Shown here piece after piece: positions 7,333 through 14,713 of a stretch of 18,875 nt of DNA (its first letter is position 1; each line of letters starts with the position of its first letter). The DNA comes from an uncultured Erysipelotrichaceae bacterium (GTDB lineage: Bacteria > Bacillota_I > Bacilli_A > RF39 > UBA660): NCBI GenBank assembly GCA_902795675.1, contig CADBLZ010000012.1, forward strand, positions 1-18,875, given 5' to 3'. Below the pieces are notes generated by a model, which was given only the letters and a program-made list of their open reading frames with translations, was not told the DNA's origin and searched no databases. Position numbers and translations under genes: made by a program.

Positions 7333-7901
7333 AAAATAGGGTAAAGTTTTTAATTATTTATGGTGTAATTGTAGTTGGTATTCTTGCTTATATTGTTTTC
7401 TTTGCTCCAGATACAATGTTTTATGATGAAGATAAAGTAGAAGAGTTAACAAAACAAATAGAAGAGAATAAAGAAATTAAAAAGTATAAGACAATCGAAG
7501 AACAAAAAGCGAATCTTTTAAATGCTACTAGTTATGATTATAGTTTTAGATTAATGTATGGTAATAATATTGAATATAATTGTAATGGTAGTTATAAAGA
7601 TGGCGTTGATAGTGGTAATTGTGTCGGTTCTAAAGTAGTATCTTATAATTCTAAAGCTAATAAGAAAGAAGTTCTAAATAATGTTGATACACATTATTTA
7701 GAAGCTGATGAGATTTTAGCTTTAATTAAAGAAGAGGTAGAACCAACATATTTAGAACAAAGAAAATATGAATATAGTGTTATGATTGGTAAACATCAAA
7801 CAGATATTACAATATCTACAGATAAGGATAATATTACAGATATTTTAGTTAGTAATGATGCAATGACTTATTTAATTAAGTATACAAATATAAGTAATTA
7901 G
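7329..7901 (+). CDS. Small single-helix anchored protein, unknown
   Basis: The ATG overlaps the fmt stop by 4 nt (ATGA), so it closes the dnaB-dnaI-fmt operon. The 190-residue product has a short basic start, one hydrophobic helix (about 6-26, FLIIYGVIVVGILAYIVFFAP), a charged helical stretch (about 33-62, many Glu/Lys), then a beta-rich domain opening SYDYSFRLMYGNNIEYNCNG. Two cysteines (in YNCNGSY and GNCVG) could pair outside the cell. I recognise no family. Proteins with a YDYxFxL strand after an N-terminal anchor are common among low-GC Firmicutes surface proteins, but that is only a resemblance. No clear terminator follows. Confidence 0.85.
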   Translation: MKNRVKFLIIYGVIVVGILAYIVFFAPDTMFYDEDKVEELTKQIEENKEIKKYKTIEEQKANLLNATSYDYSFRLMYGNNIEYNCNGSYKDGVDSGNCVGSKVVSYNSKANKKEVLNNVDTHYLEADEILALIKEEVEPTYLEQRKYEYSVMIGKHQTDITISTDKDNITDILVSNDAMTYLIKYTNISN

Positions 7902-7918
7902 GGCGTTACTTGACGGAC

Positions 7919-7946
7919 TTGTCATCACGAATAAAAAAATTATAAA
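7919..7946 (+). promoter_or_regulatory. Upstream promoter (P1) of the 8069 gene
   Basis: TTGTCA (7919-7924) and TATAAA (7941-7946) are 16 nt apart, a good sigma-A-type match. The -35 lies in a relatively GC-rich patch (7902-7930) holding an imperfect tandem repeat, ACTTGACGG then ACTTGTCAT. The predicted start is near 7953. Confidence 0.55.
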
Positions 7947-7959
7947 AAAATTAAAATAA

Positions 7960-7992
7960 TGATATCAAATTTGATATGAATTGTGATATTAT
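7960..7992 (+). promoter_or_regulatory. Repeat-rich operator region with extended -10 (P2)
   Basis: Three TGATAT repeats start at 7960, 7972 and 7984, an exact 12-nt period. The first two form a perfect 16-bp palindrome, ATATCAAATTTGATAT (7962-7977). The third merges into TGATATTAT (7984-7992), an extended -10 of the TGnTATAAT type. A protein bound to the palindrome would cover the transcribed start region of P1 and the -35 side of P2. This looks like an operator; the regulator is unknown. Confidence 0.55.
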
Positions 7993-7997
7993 AGGAA

Positions 7998-8012
7998 TTG
8001 ATGATACATCAA
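7998..8012 (+). promoter_or_regulatory. Inverted repeat at the predicted P2 start site
   Basis: TTGATG (7998-8003) and CATCAA (8007-8012) are perfect inverted copies around ATA, placed where transcription from P2 should begin (about 7999). It may be a second operator half or a 5' hairpin. Confidence 0.45.
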
Positions 8013-8068
8013 GTCATCGAGTGAGTTAGAATTTTCAAAAAGATGGACAGAAAGAGAGTTTGAGGTAT

Positions 8069-8548
8069 ATGGCAGAAAAAGGTTTAAACGAAAATTTTAT
8101 ATTCTATGGGGTACCTCAAGCTAAACAAAAGAGAATCTTTAATATTTTGTGTGCTTGCAAAGAAATTAGAGATACTAAATACCCACTTACTCAATCTGGA
8201 ACTACTAAGTTAGAGATTAGTTCTTTAACTGCTCACAAAGAAAAAGACTTATATTATATTTCAGGCGAACTAAATCTTAATGATTGTAATTTAAATGAAA
8301 CAAGAGATTTTGAGGCTTATATTTTAGATTATAAGAATAGTGCTCATGTTTATTTAGATGTTAGAAGAAAAGCTAAATGTGAAGGCCCTAAGATCATTAG
8401 AACAAGTGAAGAAATTGTTTTAAATAATAAAAATATTATGGATATTATTAAGTATAATGGAATGAATTCTAAAGATAGTACTTCTTGTGATGAAATACCT
8501 TTATTTGAAACAAATATTCATGAACCAGAACAACTAAGTACTTTTTAA
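8069..8548 (+). CDS. Unknown soluble protein, 159 residues
   Basis: ATG 8069 is chosen; TTG 8060 is in frame but lies between the possible ribosome binding sites AAGAGAG (8052-8058) and GAGGT (8062-8066). The product has no signal peptide or membrane helix. It contains a helical stretch, AKQKRIFNILCACKEIRD (about 18-35), then alternating beta-like segments (TKLEISSLTAHKEKDLYYIS, FEAYILDYKNSAHVYLDV) and a weakly structured acidic tail ending EPEQLSTF. Cysteines occur at about 28, 30, 73, 109 and 140. I do not recognise the family. It is set apart from its neighbours by the most complex upstream region in the window, suggesting regulated expression. Its stop codon lies inside a terminator loop. 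Confidence 0.8.
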   Translation: MAEKGLNENFIFYGVPQAKQKRIFNILCACKEIRDTKYPLTQSGTTKLEISSLTAHKEKDLYYISGELNLNDCNLNETRDFEAYILDYKNSAHVYLDVRRKAKCEGPKIIRTSEEIVLNNKNIMDIIKYNGMNSKDSTSCDEIPLFETNIHEPEQLSTF

Positions 8549-8562
8549 TAAGTACTTTTTTT
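8536..8562 (+). terminator. Terminator made of two self-palindromic 8-mers
   Basis: AAGTACTT occurs at 8536-8543 and 8550-8557. As the 8-mer is its own reverse complement, the two copies pair as an 8-bp stem over TTTAAT, with a T-tract at 8556-8562. The TAA stop of the upstream gene (8546-8548) is in the loop, so a terminating ribosome would cover the hairpin. The next gene starts 15 nt later with no visible promoter, so read-through is likely. Confidence 0.75.
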
Positions 8563-8577
8563 ATTAGAGGAGATATT

Positions 8578-8958
8578 ATGGAAGTTAGAGATAAGATAAT
8601 TAATATATTAAAAGGTGACGATAGAAAAGATAAATCTCAAAAAGAATTTGATGAAATGATTAATTATTTGATTAAGGAGGATATGCGTGAACCAATGTGG
8701 AGACTTGCTGGTGCTTATCCTAAACTTAATCATGGTAAGGTAATTGATTATTATATAAAGAAGAAGGATTCTTTCTATTTAGTTGAGTATGCTTGCTATT
8801 TAGTTGAAGATAGTGATGAAGATTATATGACAGAAAGACTTATCAAAATGGGAGATAAGGAATTTATTAAGAATGTTTTGGAAGAAGAAAATGGTTCGAT
8901 TGAGTTCGGTATTAGTAACTATAATCTTAAGAAGTTACAAGATTTTTTAGATAGTTAA
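8578..8958 (+). CDS. Small helical protein, unknown
   Basis: AGAGGAGA (8566-8573) precedes ATG 8578. The 126-residue product is charged and predicted helical throughout, with no membrane segment. Successive amphipathic helices are suggested by VRDKIINILKG, KEFDEMINYLIKEDM, VIDYYIKKKDSFYLVEYACYLVEDS, MTERLIKMGDKEFIKNVLEEE and NLKKLQDFLDS, which is reminiscent of helical-repeat (HEAT- or TPR-like) scaffolds. No family is recognised. With no promoter of its own, it probably depends on read-through of the terminator inside the upstream gene's 3' end, which would keep its level below that of the 8069 product. Confidence 0.8.
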   Translation: MEVRDKIINILKGDDRKDKSQKEFDEMINYLIKEDMREPMWRLAGAYPKLNHGKVIDYYIKKKDSFYLVEYACYLVEDSDEDYMTERLIKMGDKEFIKNVLEEENGSIEFGISNYNLKKLQDFLDS

Positions 8959-8961
8959 GAG

Positions 8962-8970
8962 TGGTATAAT
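8962..8970 (+). promoter_or_regulatory. Extended -10 promoter for the 8989 gene
   Basis: TGGTATAAT is a perfect extended -10 (TG, one base, consensus TATAAT). It starts 4 nt after the upstream stop. No -35 is evident. The predicted start near 8977 falls in the ribosome binding site AGGTGG (8976-8981), leaving a leader of only about 12 nt. Confidence 0.6.
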
Positions 8971-8988
8971 TAAGTAGGTGGTTTTAGG

Positions 8989-10065
8989 ATGAAATATATA
9001 TTACTTGGTATTTTATTTATCTTAGTATTAATTACTAATATTAAATTTCGTAATCATAATAGTTCTTATACTAAGAAAGAAATTAAACTAAGTTTATTAA
9101 TATTAATAATAGATATTATTATCTTTTTAGTTCTTTATGTTATAACAAAGAAGATGTTCTTATCATTTAGTTTAGTATTATTAATATTGCCGATTGATTT
9201 ATTTAGATTAAGTATTAATACATTTAAATTAAAAGAAGACTTATCACATGTTAGTAAGATATATACAACTAAAAAGATCGATGAAAAGTTAGTAGATAAG
9301 TTTAAGAATGCTCATATTGAGATAGTAAATAAAGAAGAAAGGAAAGAAAGTTATTATAAGTCACAAGATCTAAATAAGACTTATGATGATATTATTCTTT
9401 CTAGAAAAAGTTATGATAATTATTTAAATAGTATTAATTATTTAGTAATGATATCTTTAGGTTTCTTTTTATCATCTGTATTTCTTTATTTTATGGATTA
9501 CCATATTAATACAGGAATAGAATTTAGTTTATTATTTATAATTTTAAAATATATTAGTTCTAGATATGTTTTTAGTAATAATAAGATTCATAAAGATATT
9601 GATGAGAGATATCCTGTTAAAGAGAATAAGATGTTTAGTAAAGATGATATTATTCTAGATATAATAGGTTCTTTATTAGTTATGTTTATTATTAGTTTTA
9701 TATTTATGTATTTAAGTAATTACATGGTATCAGATGAGTTTATTAATACTTTCTATTACTTATTAATTACTTTTGTTAATACATTCTTAGTATTACATTT
9801 AATAAGTGATAAGGTTCTTATATATAATTTAGTTAAAAGTTATAAGAATATATTTTTAATACTATTTATTATTTTAAGTATAGGAGTAAGTATTTTAGTA
9901 TTACATATTAGTTCTTTTGGAACAAAGAATATAGGTGTTCAAAACTACTTTGTATGTTTAGTGATAAGTGTTATTTTTATACTATTATTAGAAGTAGTTA
10001 AGTTTTTAAGATATATAAATGGAGGTAGTCATGTTAAGAATAACAAAAAACATAGAAGAAGCTAA
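8989..10065 (+). CDS. Polytopic membrane protein resembling the C-terminal membrane part of P-type ATPases
   Basis: AGGTGG precedes ATG 8989 by 7 nt. The 358-residue product has about nine hydrophobic helices: three in residues 1-80, a charged soluble stretch at about 80-145, then six (about 149-340). The last six, introduced by NKIHKDIDERYPVKENKMFS and ending SVIFILLLEVVKFLRYI, have the order and spacing of the cation-transporting P-type ATPase C-terminal domain, where a similar E..K helix closes the protein. No DKTGT phosphorylation motif or ATP-binding domain occurs here or elsewhere in the window, so it cannot be a pump alone. It may be a cut-down derivative or an unrelated integral protein. 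The tail is basic (KNNKKHRRS) and overlaps the next gene by 35 nt. Confidence 0.75.
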   Translation: MKYILLGILFILVLITNIKFRNHNSSYTKKEIKLSLLILIIDIIIFLVLYVITKKMFLSFSLVLLILPIDLFRLSINTFKLKEDLSHVSKIYTTKKIDEKLVDKFKNAHIEIVNKEERKESYYKSQDLNKTYDDIILSRKSYDNYLNSINYLVMISLGFFLSSVFLYFMDYHINTGIEFSLLFIILKYISSRYVFSNNKIHKDIDERYPVKENKMFSKDDIILDIIGSLLVMFIISFIFMYLSNYMVSDEFINTFYYLLITFVNTFLVLHLISDKVLIYNLVKSYKNIFLILFIILSIGVSILVLHISSFGTKNIGVQNYFVCLVISVIFILLLEVVKFLRYINGGSHVKNNKKHRRS

Positions 10066-10918
10066 TCTAGTAACACATACATCAACTTTTCATCCAGATG
10101 AAGTTTTTTGTACAATGCTTCTTAGTAAGGTGATTGAAAATCCAGTTGTATGTCGTACTAATAAAGTTGAAGGTAATAGAGAAGATGCTATTATCTATGA
10201 TATAGGTTATACAAAATTTGATCATCATCAAGAAGATGCAGAAATGCGTAATGAACAAATTAAATATTCAGCTTTCGGACTTATATGGCGTGAATATGGA
10301 CATAAATACTTAGAAAGCATGAATGTAAGTGATCCTGATAAATTATTTGATGTAATAGATGAAAAACTAGTTATGCAAATAGATGGAATAGATAATGGTT
10401 TATTTCCTAAGATACTAGCACCTTATAAGTTATTAGATTTAGATAAGATAATTGATTTATTTAATAAGTCATTTGATGAAGAAGTAGATAATGATGATAA
10501 CTTTATGACAGCTGTTAGTGTTGCAACATTAATCTTTGACCGTATTGTTTTAAAAGAAGATGCTATTATTAGAGCTAATAAGAAAGCTCTAGAAATAATT
10601 AAAGAACAATTAGATAAAGATACTTTAATACTACCTGAATACATGCCTTATGAAGATGCTTTATTTAGTGTTGATAATAACTTTAAAACAATCATTTTTC
10701 CATCTAATAGAGGTGGATACAATATTAAGATTAAGACAGTATCTAGAGAGTCTAAAGAACTTGCTTTTCACTTCCCAGAAGAGTATTTAGGTAAGCATGA
10801 TGAGGAACTAGAAGAACTATCTGGTATTAAGACTTTAAGATTCTGTCATTCCTCTGGTTTTCTAGCTGCTACTGATACATTTTCTGATGCTTTAGAATTA
10901 GCTAAAAGAGTTAATTAA
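10031..10918 (+). CDS. MYG1 family (UPF0160) metal-dependent nuclease-like protein
   Basis: GGAGGT (10021-10026) lies 4 nt before ATG 10031, which is preferred to the in-frame ATG 10019 that overlaps the same site. The 295-residue protein carries the family's DHH-like metal site: THTSTFHPDEVF (15-26) gives His16, His21 and Asp23; IIYDIGY (54-60) gives Asp57; FDHHQED (63-69) gives the DHH; and IDGIDNG (117-123) gives further acidic residues. SAFGLIWREYG (80-90) is another family block. Eukaryotic MYG1 is reported to be a 3'-5' RNA exonuclease; bacterial members are little studied, so the substrate here is unknown. The start overlaps the upstream gene by 35 nt, implying cotranscription, and a strong terminator follows. 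Confidence 0.88.
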   Translation: MLRITKNIEEANLVTHTSTFHPDEVFCTMLLSKVIENPVVCRTNKVEGNREDAIIYDIGYTKFDHHQEDAEMRNEQIKYSAFGLIWREYGHKYLESMNVSDPDKLFDVIDEKLVMQIDGIDNGLFPKILAPYKLLDLDKIIDLFNKSFDEEVDNDDNFMTAVSVATLIFDRIVLKEDAIIRANKKALEIIKEQLDKDTLILPEYMPYEDALFSVDNNFKTIIFPSNRGGYNIKIKTVSRESKELAFHFPEEYLGKHDEELEELSGIKTLRFCHSSGFLAATDTFSDALELAKRVN

Positions 10919-10922
10919 GAAT

Positions 10923-10954
10923 AAGATATATAGTAATTATGTATCTTTTTTTTT
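10923..10954 (+). terminator. Terminator after the MYG1-family gene
   Basis: AAGATATATA (10923-10932) pairs with TATGTATCTT (10938-10947), including one U-G pair, around GTAAT. A T-tract runs to 10954. It starts 4 nt after the stop. Confidence 0.88.
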
Positions 10955-10961
10955 AGTTATA

Positions 10962-10978
10962 TTAATGTTATAATATTA
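10962..10978 (+). promoter_or_regulatory. Extended -10 promoter of the giant gene (repeated 17-mer)
   Basis: TTAATGTTATAATATTA contains an extended -10 (TGTTATAAT, 10966-10974). The same 17 bases recur at 15940-15956 ahead of the lipoprotein gene, and both copies closely follow a terminator T-tract. The -35 position falls in the T-tract. The predicted start is near 10981. Confidence 0.65.
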
Positions 10979-11002
10979 CATATAATAAGGAGTTGTTGCT
11001 AG

Positions 11003-14000
11003 ATGGAAAGAAGTAGAAAAGAAATTCTTTCTTTATTAAAGGAAGACCCTAAGGAATTAAGAAGTTTATTTGTTCAAAATGCTAAGGATAATAACGTTGA
11101 AGAGTTAAATAAATGGACCGTTATTATTAAACAAGCAAGAACAATTAAAGGTAATAATTTTTTAGCAGAAGTATTACCAGTTGTAGCTCTTAATTTATCT
11201 AGTAACGATTATTTCTTAGATGAGTTAGATCTTAAGTATACTTATTCATTCTTAAGTGATTATAAAGAAGATTTAATAGAGAGTTTAATAAGACATGATT
11301 ATACTTTTAGTATTAATCAAATAAGAAAACTAAGTAATAGTAATTTATTATTACTTTTAACTAAAAATGAGAATAATATTCCATTCGTATTAGATGAACT
11401 TAATATGAGAATGGATAATAATAATTTTAACTTTAGTAAGAAGAATAGCGATTATATATATTTCTATTTCTTAGAAAGCAATCGTTTTATGAAGTTAGAT
11501 CATCCTAATATGTTAATAATGGATGATAAGTTTATTGAAGTATTAGATAAATCTAGTATAGATGGAAGTACAATAGTTGCTTTAACTAAATCACTTAATA
11601 CACCTCGTAAGAAGTTAATTAAGAAGTGTAAGAAAGTTAAACAAAGTATTCTAGGTAAAGATGATTTATTTAATTCTAAAGATATCTTAGATGACTTTAC
11701 GAAGAAAGAAATAGTTTTATTACATGATGATCATGACATTAGTAATTACTTAATGGAGAATGGTTATCGTTTTGATGCTTTACCAGAAAGTAAGTATAAA
11801 GAATTATTAAATAATATTAATTCATTTAATAGTTATAGTATTTATTCATTTAATGAATTTGTTGATAACTATAAAGATATTAAAGAATTAACTAGTAATA
11901 ATGAGCTTGTATTTACTTATTTAAATAAGTTAGATAATAATTTTTTCTATAAGAGTAAGTTAATTAGTAATTTAACTAGAGAAAATGTTAAAAGTTTACT
12001 TGAAGATAAGAAGATTAGTAAGGTAAGCAATGAAGCTATTTATCATTTATTTAAAGATACAAACAGTGTTATTCAAGGTATTCTATATGAAGAAAAGAAA
12101 CTTAAAGATATTATTAAGAAATGTAATGTAAGAGATGTTTTAGTATCTTTAGATAAGAAAATACTAAAAGATATCGTTAAGAATAATAAGAATATTTTTG
12201 AAGAAAACGTTGATGTTATTAACTTATTATCTAAAGAAGATATTCGTGAGTTATTTGTAGATGACAAGTTATATGATAAGTTCATTAAGAAGATTAATGA
12301 AGAAGTTACTGATGTTAAAGATATTGTTCTTTCTTTACCTGAAGAGATTAAGAAAGATTTAAAGAATAATAAGATTAAGGATTTAAATATAAATGGTGTT
12401 AGATCATTATTAATAGCTAATCCTAGTTTTAAAAATCATTTAATTAATAATAAGAATGTATGTTTAAGTTTAACTAATGATTTAAGTAGTGATTCATTTG
12501 ATGACATTGATAAGATGTTTAATGATGGTGAATTTACTAGTGATGAAAGAGTTAATTTTATTAGTAATATTATTGATGATGGTAATATAGAATTAGTTAT
12601 TCATTTAATTAAAGGTTTATCTTTACCATATAGATCTAAAGTATATAGTTATCCTGGTGTAATTAATAAGGTAATGAAGAGTAGTAATTACATCTTAGAT
12701 AGAGAAACAATTAATTACTTAATAAATCATCCTGAAGAATTAGAAAAGTTAGATAGTAATAAGATTATTGATATGTTAACTTTAGTGCCTCTAAGTGATG
12801 TTAAAGGTATTCTACAAAGTGATAAGGTATTAGCTAAAGTATTTAGTGATCCTAGTCATGATAATTTAATTAAACTTGTTAGAAGAAGTCCTGAGTTAAT
12901 TGTTTATTTCCATGATAAACAAATTACTGATAATTATGATATTAATGTTATTAATAAGTTAATGAATAATATTAGTTATGATTTAAGAGTAGATTTACTT
13001 AGTGATGAAGATATCTTAAAGAGTATCTTTAAGAAAGATAAGAATAAGATTAAATTATATAAGACCCTTCAAAATAGTAATTATTATTTATTAAATACAC
13101 TTGATTTTAATATCTTTGAATTAGATTTAGAAGATGTTAAAACAAACGATTTAGTTTATATAACTACTGATAAAGATTTACAAGCACTAATTATTGATAT
13201 TAATAAAGAGTATAAGTTAGATAGTAGTTTTATTACTAATTTAATGTATGAATTTAATAATACTAATAAGATGTATTATCTAAAGAAAGTGTTAAAACTA
13301 ATTCTTGATTCTGTTAATGGTAAGAATAGAAAGAGAATCGGTAATGTTATTAAACTAATTGGTAAGACAGGTAGTTTAGATAAACGTCATACGAAGTTAT
13401 TTATTAATTATTTATTATACTTTGTTATTAAAGATGGTATTAGCGTAAGTAATGATATTACTAGTATTATTGAGACACCAATTGCTAGTGATGAATTATA
13501 TAACTATGAAAAACATTTAGAAGAAATCTTAACTTCTAAGATTGAAAAAGAAAATAGTAGTAAGGTTATTAAATGGTTTATTTTAAAACACTTAAAATTA
13601 ACTTTAGATGAAGCTAGAGAAATTCAAACTAGATTCGATGGTGGAATGGCAGATAAGAATGCTGACGTAACACTATTAAATGATGTTAATTATGTTTTAA
13701 GTAAGAGTGTTAATGAATTAAAAGAATTAGATAGTACTTTTAAAGTTAATAGTATGATGGATACTGTTAATAGTTTAAGTAGTTTAATTAATAGTTATAG
13801 TGATAGTTTAAATCTATCTTTAATTAAGAATGCTAATAAGAGTAAATTAATTAAGTATGATTTATTTGGTAAGACGATAGATCTTTATAGTGCACCATCT
13901 GAATATAGTTATTTATATGTAAGTCTTATTACTAATAACTATAAAGCTGAATATGAGAAGTTAATTAGTAAAGGAATTATTAATGCTAATTATATTAGTG

Positions 14001-14659
14001 ATTTAGCTTTAAATAGTAGTACAGGTGTTAATATTGGATTTGGTTCTATTCCTCGTAATTCACTAAGATGTTTAGGTTATAGTGAAAATAATAAAGATAT
14101 TAAAGTAAGTTATAAATTTACTAAGAATATGAATAAGAGTAAGAGAACTAAATATATAAGTGTAAGTATTGATACTTATTTAAATAATAAATCTTCTAAT
14201 GTACTTAATTTAATGCCAGATTATATTATTGTATATAAAGATATGTTATTAAATAAGGACTATATGGAACATGTTTATATGGCTTCACAAGATTTTAAGA
14301 GTAAGCAATATAAAGAAGGTTTACCAATTATTGTTATTGATGAAAATAAGGTAATTGATAAATGGAAGAAAGACTTAAGTAAGTTAAAGGAAACTTATAA
14401 TAAAACACATGATTTAAAAGATTTAAGAAATTATGTTGGTAAGTTTACTTTATGTAATTCTAATTTAAGATCTTTAGAGCGTGAAGAGTTAGATATTAAT
14501 ATCTTACTTGATGTTGTTAAGAAGAGAGTTAAAGTAAGTAATAGTAAGAAAGAATTAGAAAGTATTTATTATATTTTTAAAGATGAATGTGATAAATACT
14601 ACAATAAGAGTTATTGTGACTTTAACTTAAAGGATATTAAGGAACTAGTAAGTAAATAG
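11003..14659 (+). CDS. Giant helical-repeat protein (1218 residues), unknown
   Basis: AAGGAG (10987-10992) lies 10 nt before ATG 11003. There is no signal peptide or membrane helix, so it is probably cytosolic. Residues 1 to about 960 are almost entirely helical, rich in Leu, Asn, Asp and Lys, with degenerate repeats of the type L-S-x-E/D-D-I followed by a hydrophobic pair and DK: LLSKEDIRELF near 408, LVPLSDVKGIL near 593, LLSDEDILKSIF near 665. From about 970 the character changes to a mixed alpha/beta domain with IGFGSIPRNSLRCLGYS (near 1010), MPDYIIVYKD (near 1072) and LPIIVIDENKV (near 1107), then a helical tail. A PDYIxxx...PIxxID arrangement recurs at the C-terminus of other large uncharacterised Firmicutes proteins as I recall them, but I cannot name a family. 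The gene has its own promoter and no terminator after it. Confidence 0.85.
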   Translation: MERSRKEILSLLKEDPKELRSLFVQNAKDNNVEELNKWTVIIKQARTIKGNNFLAEVLPVVALNLSSNDYFLDELDLKYTYSFLSDYKEDLIESLIRHDYTFSINQIRKLSNSNLLLLLTKNENNIPFVLDELNMRMDNNNFNFSKKNSDYIYFYFLESNRFMKLDHPNMLIMDDKFIEVLDKSSIDGSTIVALTKSLNTPRKKLIKKCKKVKQSILGKDDLFNSKDILDDFTKKEIVLLHDDHDISNYLMENGYRFDALPESKYKELLNNINSFNSYSIYSFNEFVDNYKDIKELTSNNELVFTYLNKLDNNFFYKSKLISNLTRENVKSLLEDKKISKVSNEAIYHLFKDTNSVIQGILYEEKKLKDIIKKCNVRDVLVSLDKKILKDIVKNNKNIFEENVDVINLLSKEDIRELFVDDKLYDKFIKKINEEVTDVKDIVLSLPEEIKKDLKNNKIKDLNINGVRSLLIANPSFKNHLINNKNVCLSLTNDLSSDSFDDIDKMFNDGEFTSDERVNFISNIIDDGNIELVIHLIKGLSLPYRSKVYSYPGVINKVMKSSNYILDRETINYLINHPEELEKLDSNKIIDMLTLVPLSDVKGILQSDKVLAKVFSDPSHDNLIKLVRRSPELIVYFHDKQITDNYDINVINKLMNNISYDLRVDLLSDEDILKSIFKKDKNKIKLYKTLQNSNYYLLNTLDFNIFELDLEDVKTNDLVYITTDKDLQALIIDINKEYKLDSSFITNLMYEFNNTNKMYYLKKVLKLILDSVNGKNRKRIGNVIKLIGKTGSLDKRHTKLFINYLLYFVIKDGISVSNDITSIIETPIASDELYNYEKHLEEILTSKIEKENSSKVIKWFILKHLKLTLDEAREIQTRFDGGMADKNADVTLLNDVNYVLSKSVNELKELDSTFKVNSMMDTVNSLSSLINSYSDSLNLSLIKNANKSKLIKYDLFGKTIDLYSAPSEYSYLYVSLITNNYKAEYEKLISKGIINANYISDLALNSSTGVNIGFGSIPRNSLRCLGYSENNKDIKVSYKFTKNMNKSKRTKYISVSIDTYLNNKSSNVLNLMPDYIIVYKDMLLNKDYMEHVYMASQDFKSKQYKEGLPIIVIDENKVIDKWKKDLSKLKETYNKTHDLKDLRNYVGKFTLCNSNLRSLEREELDINILLDVVKKRVKVSNSKKELESIYYIFKDECDKYYNKSYCDFNLKDIKELVSK

Positions 14660-14662
14660 AAT

Positions 14663-14691
14663 TTGCTTAATAAGATGATTATATTTATAAT
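14663..14691 (+). promoter_or_regulatory. Promoter of the CmpB-like gene
   Basis: TTGCTT (14663-14668) and consensus TATAAT (14686-14691) are 17 nt apart. It starts 4 nt after the stop of the giant gene. The predicted start near 14698 leaves a leader of about 16 nt. Confidence 0.75.
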
Positions 14692-14713
14692 AAGGCGTAG
14701 TTAGGGAGTTTAT

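Noticed and set aside
7902..7930. Terminator after the fmt operon (TGAC...GTCA)
   Set aside because: The stem is only 4 bp and is followed by an A-run, not a T-tract; it is better explained as promoter sequence.
7910..7938. TTGACG as the -35 of P1
   Set aside because: At 17 nt downstream there is only an A-run; TTGTCA nine bases further gives a proper TATAAA at 16 nt.
7902..8068. Riboswitch or T-box leader
   Set aside because: Too short, with no T-box motif or recognisable aptamer core; the repeats fit protein-binding sites better.
10423..10644. Short minus-strand frame inside the MYG1-family gene
   Set aside because: Antisense shadow; the plus-strand protein has conserved motifs and this frame has none and no ribosome binding site.
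12073..12285. Short minus-strand frame inside the giant gene
   Set aside because: Ser/Leu-rich antisense shadow of AT-rich coding sequence without start signals.
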